From Pseudomonas paracarnis (GTDB lineage Bacteria; Pseudomonadota; Gammaproteobacteria; Pseudomonadales; Pseudomonadaceae), in NCBI RefSeq assembly GCF_904063055.1, contig NZ_CAJFCN010000003.1, positions 434,001-498,000 of the forward strand: a stretch of DNA of 64,000 nucleotides, written 5' to 3'. The notes below the pieces were generated by a model. It had not been told where the DNA came from. It saw only the letters and a program-made list of their open reading frames with translations, and did not search any database. A program made the position numbers and the translations under genes. Below, in pieces: positions 62,382 to 64,000 of this stretch; positions within the stretch are counted from its first letter, which is position 1, and each line of letters opens with the position of its first letter.

Positions 62382-63725
62382 TCAGGCTCCCAACAGGCTT
62401 TGGCCGCACACCCGCACCACCTGGCCAGTGACGCCGCCCGACGCCGGATGCGCCAGCCAGGCGATGGTCTCGGCCACGTCGATGGGTTGCCCGCCCTGGG
62501 ACAACGAATTCATGCGCCGCCCCGCTTCGCGGATCATCAGCGGGATCTTCGCGGTCATCTGGGTCTCGATAAAGCCGGGTGCCACCGCGTTCACCGTGAC
62601 CTGCCGGGCTGCCGCACGCGGCGCCAGGCCCTGTACCAGGCCGATCACCCCGGCCTTGGACGTGGCGTAGTTGCTCTGCCCCAGGTTGCCGGCGATACCG
62701 GAAATCGACGACACGCACACAATGCGCCCACCAGGGTTCAAACCCTGACTGTCGAGCAAAGCCTCACTGAGCTGCCACGGCGCTTCGAGATTGACCGCCA
62801 GGACACTGCGCCAGGCGGCCTCGGTCATTTTGGCGATGGTCTTGTCGCGGGTGATGCCGGCGTTGTGCACCACCACATCAAAGGCGCCGTATTGGCTGAC
62901 GTGGGTTTGCAACAGTGAGGCGGTGTCGGCGGCGGTGATATCCAGGGGCAACGCCGAACCGCTCACGCTGGTCGCCGCCTGCTGCAAGGCTTCCTGGGCC
63001 TGGGGCACGTCCACACACACCACATGGGCACCGTCGCGCGCCAGCACCTGGGCAATCGCCAGGCCGATGCCACGGGAGGCGCCGGTGACCAGGGCACGTT
63101 TGCCGGCAAAGGGTTTGTCCCAGTTGATGGCGGCGTGGTCATCGACCGGTTTTTCCAGGCGCACCACCTGCCCCGAGACATAGGCGGAGCGGCGCGACAG
63201 GAAAAACCCCAGGCTGCTGTCCAGCGCGTCTTCCTCGCCCGGCGCCACGTACAGCAGTTGCACGGTAATCGCGCGGCGCAGTTCCTTGGCCAGCGACCGC
63301 ACCAAGCCTTCAAGGGCGCGTTGGGCGATGGCCTGGGGCAAGTCGTCGCAATGCTCGGGTGCCGTGCCGAGTACCACCACCCGGCCATGCTGGCCGAGGC
63401 GCTTGGCGTTGCTGTGAAAGAACAGGTAGAGCTCATCCAGCTGCTGCAGGTCGGTCACGCCGCTGGCGTCGAACACCGCGCCTTGCACCTTGACCGTGGA
63501 CGGTGCCTTGAGCGTCGCCGGGCTCGCGGCGACGGTGTCGGTGGCGCTGAACACGCGCTGCACCGAGGCCACCAGCCGCCCTGCCCCGGCGATGATCACA
63601 GGATTAGCCAGGCCGGCCTGGCCGCTGCGATGCCGTTGCAGGGGCAAGGGTTGCGGCAAGCCGACCGCCTGGGCCAGACGCCGGCCCCAGGGGGAATTGA
63701 CGAACGAAAGGTAGCTGTCACTCAT
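62382..63725 (-). CDS. Two-domain 3-ketoacyl reductase (FabG4-like SDR)
   Basis: A 447-residue protein. The C-terminal 240 residues are a full SDR with TGASRGIGLAIA, HNAGITRDKTIAKM, Ser (SSISGIAGNLGQ), YATSK and the C-terminal GFIETQMTAKIP. The N-terminal 200 residues form a second, degenerate Rossmann domain without the active-site set, as in high-molecular-weight FabG (FabG4) proteins. It is the first complete gene of the lipid operon in this window and lies 3 bp ahead of the MaoC gene. Confidence 0.88.
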   Translation of the reverse strand: MSDSYLSFVNSPWGRRLAQAVGLPQPLPLQRHRSGQAGLANPVIIAGAGRLVASVQRVFSATDTVAASPATLKAPSTVKVQGAVFDASGVTDLQQLDELYLFFHSNAKRLGQHGRVVVLGTAPEHCDDLPQAIAQRALEGLVRSLAKELRRAITVQLLYVAPGEEDALDSSLGFFLSRRSAYVSGQVVRLEKPVDDHAAINWDKPFAGKRALVTGASRGIGLAIAQVLARDGAHVVCVDVPQAQEALQQAATSVSGSALPLDITAADTASLLQTHVSQYGAFDVVVHNAGITRDKTIAKMTEAAWRSVLAVNLEAPWQLSEALLDSQGLNPGGRIVCVSSISGIAGNLGQSNYATSKAGVIGLVQGLAPRAAARQVTVNAVAPGFIETQMTAKIPLMIREAGRRMNSLSQGGQPIDVAETIAWLAHPASGGVTGQVVRVCGQSLLGA

Positions 63726-63773
63726 AGAGGGTTCCACTCACAACACAATGGCTGTCTTGTAAACCCGATCGAA

Positions 63774-63860
63774 TGGGGGAGCTGGCTTGCCTGCGATGCC
63801 GACGACTCGGTGTATCAGTCAAACCGAGGTGATGCCATCGCAGGCAAGCCAGCTCCCACA
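63774..63860. repeat. REP inverted repeat
   Basis: A GGGGGAGCTGGCTTGCCTGCGATG arm and its complement lie between the reductase gene and the partial gene at the window edge. Confidence 0.88.
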
Positions 63861-63877
63861 GGTGGACCGGGTTTCTC

Positions 63878-64000
63878 TTAATTGACCGGAGCGCTGCGCC
63901 GTTTGGCCACCGGCTCGAGCGCCTGCTTACGCTGCTGCAGGGCCTCCAGCAAACCAAAGTCCTGGGGAAAGTCGTCCACCTGGATACCGTGGTCGGCGTA
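63878..64000 (-). CDS. C-terminal end of a gene cut by the window edge, possibly an acyl-CoA dehydrogenase
   Basis: Reading the minus strand, the last 40 codons give a helical basic tail (DFGLLEALQQRKQALEPVAK) and a stop at 63878. The frame is open to the window edge. Its place upstream of reductase, MaoC, thiolase and ligase genes suggests an acyl-CoA dehydrogenase, but the visible part carries no catalytic motif, so this is context only. Confidence 0.5.
   Translation of the reverse strand, partial: YADHGIQVDDFPQDFGLLEALQQRKQALEPVAKRRSAPVN

Overview
The window is a 64 kb piece of a G+C-rich chromosome, almost certainly from a Pseudomonas of the fluorescens type. The 180-kDa class NAD-glutamate dehydrogenase, MiaE, AcnB, DUF1289, DUF6124 and MipA-like proteins, and the many REP palindromes with a GTGGGAGC...TTGC core, all fit that genus. 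I see no rRNA, tRNA, CRISPR array, insertion sequence or prophage.

Layout. 1-6.8 kb: end of a probable serine hydrolase, a MipA/OmpV porin-like protein, an RstBA-type two-component system, an MFS exporter, MiaE, a tandem-domain universal stress protein behind a perfect ANR/FNR box, and a DUF1289 protein. 6.9-9.9 kb: aconitase B behind a long, strongly structured 5' leader. 9.9-13.8 kb: an accessory quorum-sensing island, rhlA-rhlB-rhlR-rhlI, in the same order as the Pseudomonas aeruginosa rhamnolipid locus and with a lux-type box upstream of rhlA. 13.9-19.7 kb: an amino-acid permease, two small secreted proteins, a 2-hydroxyacid dehydrogenase, and a phosphotransferase/SDR pair. 19.7-24.8 kb: a two-gene toxin-like locus, made of a large protein with a pore-like hydrophobic segment and RTX-like repeats and a second protein ending in a PD-(D/E)XK-like nuclease domain. 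25-30.8 kb: a MocR regulator, a cupin, Tag glycosylase, and a dicarboxylate symporter followed by two GntR/FCD regulators. 30.9-35.8 kb: gdhB.

36.3-44.5 kb: a small acidic protein, then the six-gene moxR-DUF58-DUF4381-batA-batB/C-batD operon. The last 29 codons of batD plus the downstream REP form a 226-bp tandem array (three full units and a partial fourth). 44.5-51.3 kb: a small protein with EF-hand-like segments, a DUF6124 gene behind a highly structured leader, and the overlapping sbcD-sbcC-gst operon. 51.4-58.4 kb: an unlisted 59-residue secreted protein, a lactonase, an RND/MMPL exporter paired with a YCF48-like beta-propeller protein, and a Gfo/Idh/MocA oxidoreductase. 58.4-64 kb: a minus-strand lipid operon (acyl-CoA ligase, thiolase, MaoC hydratase, two-domain ketoacyl reductase, and the tail of one more gene).

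The most notable items are the complete rhlABRI cell-density-controlled biosurfactant island, the possible two-component toxin locus, two candidate structured RNAs (acnB leader and DUF6124 leader), and the batD tail array. In that array, copies 2-4 differ from the real gene end almost only at synonymous sites.
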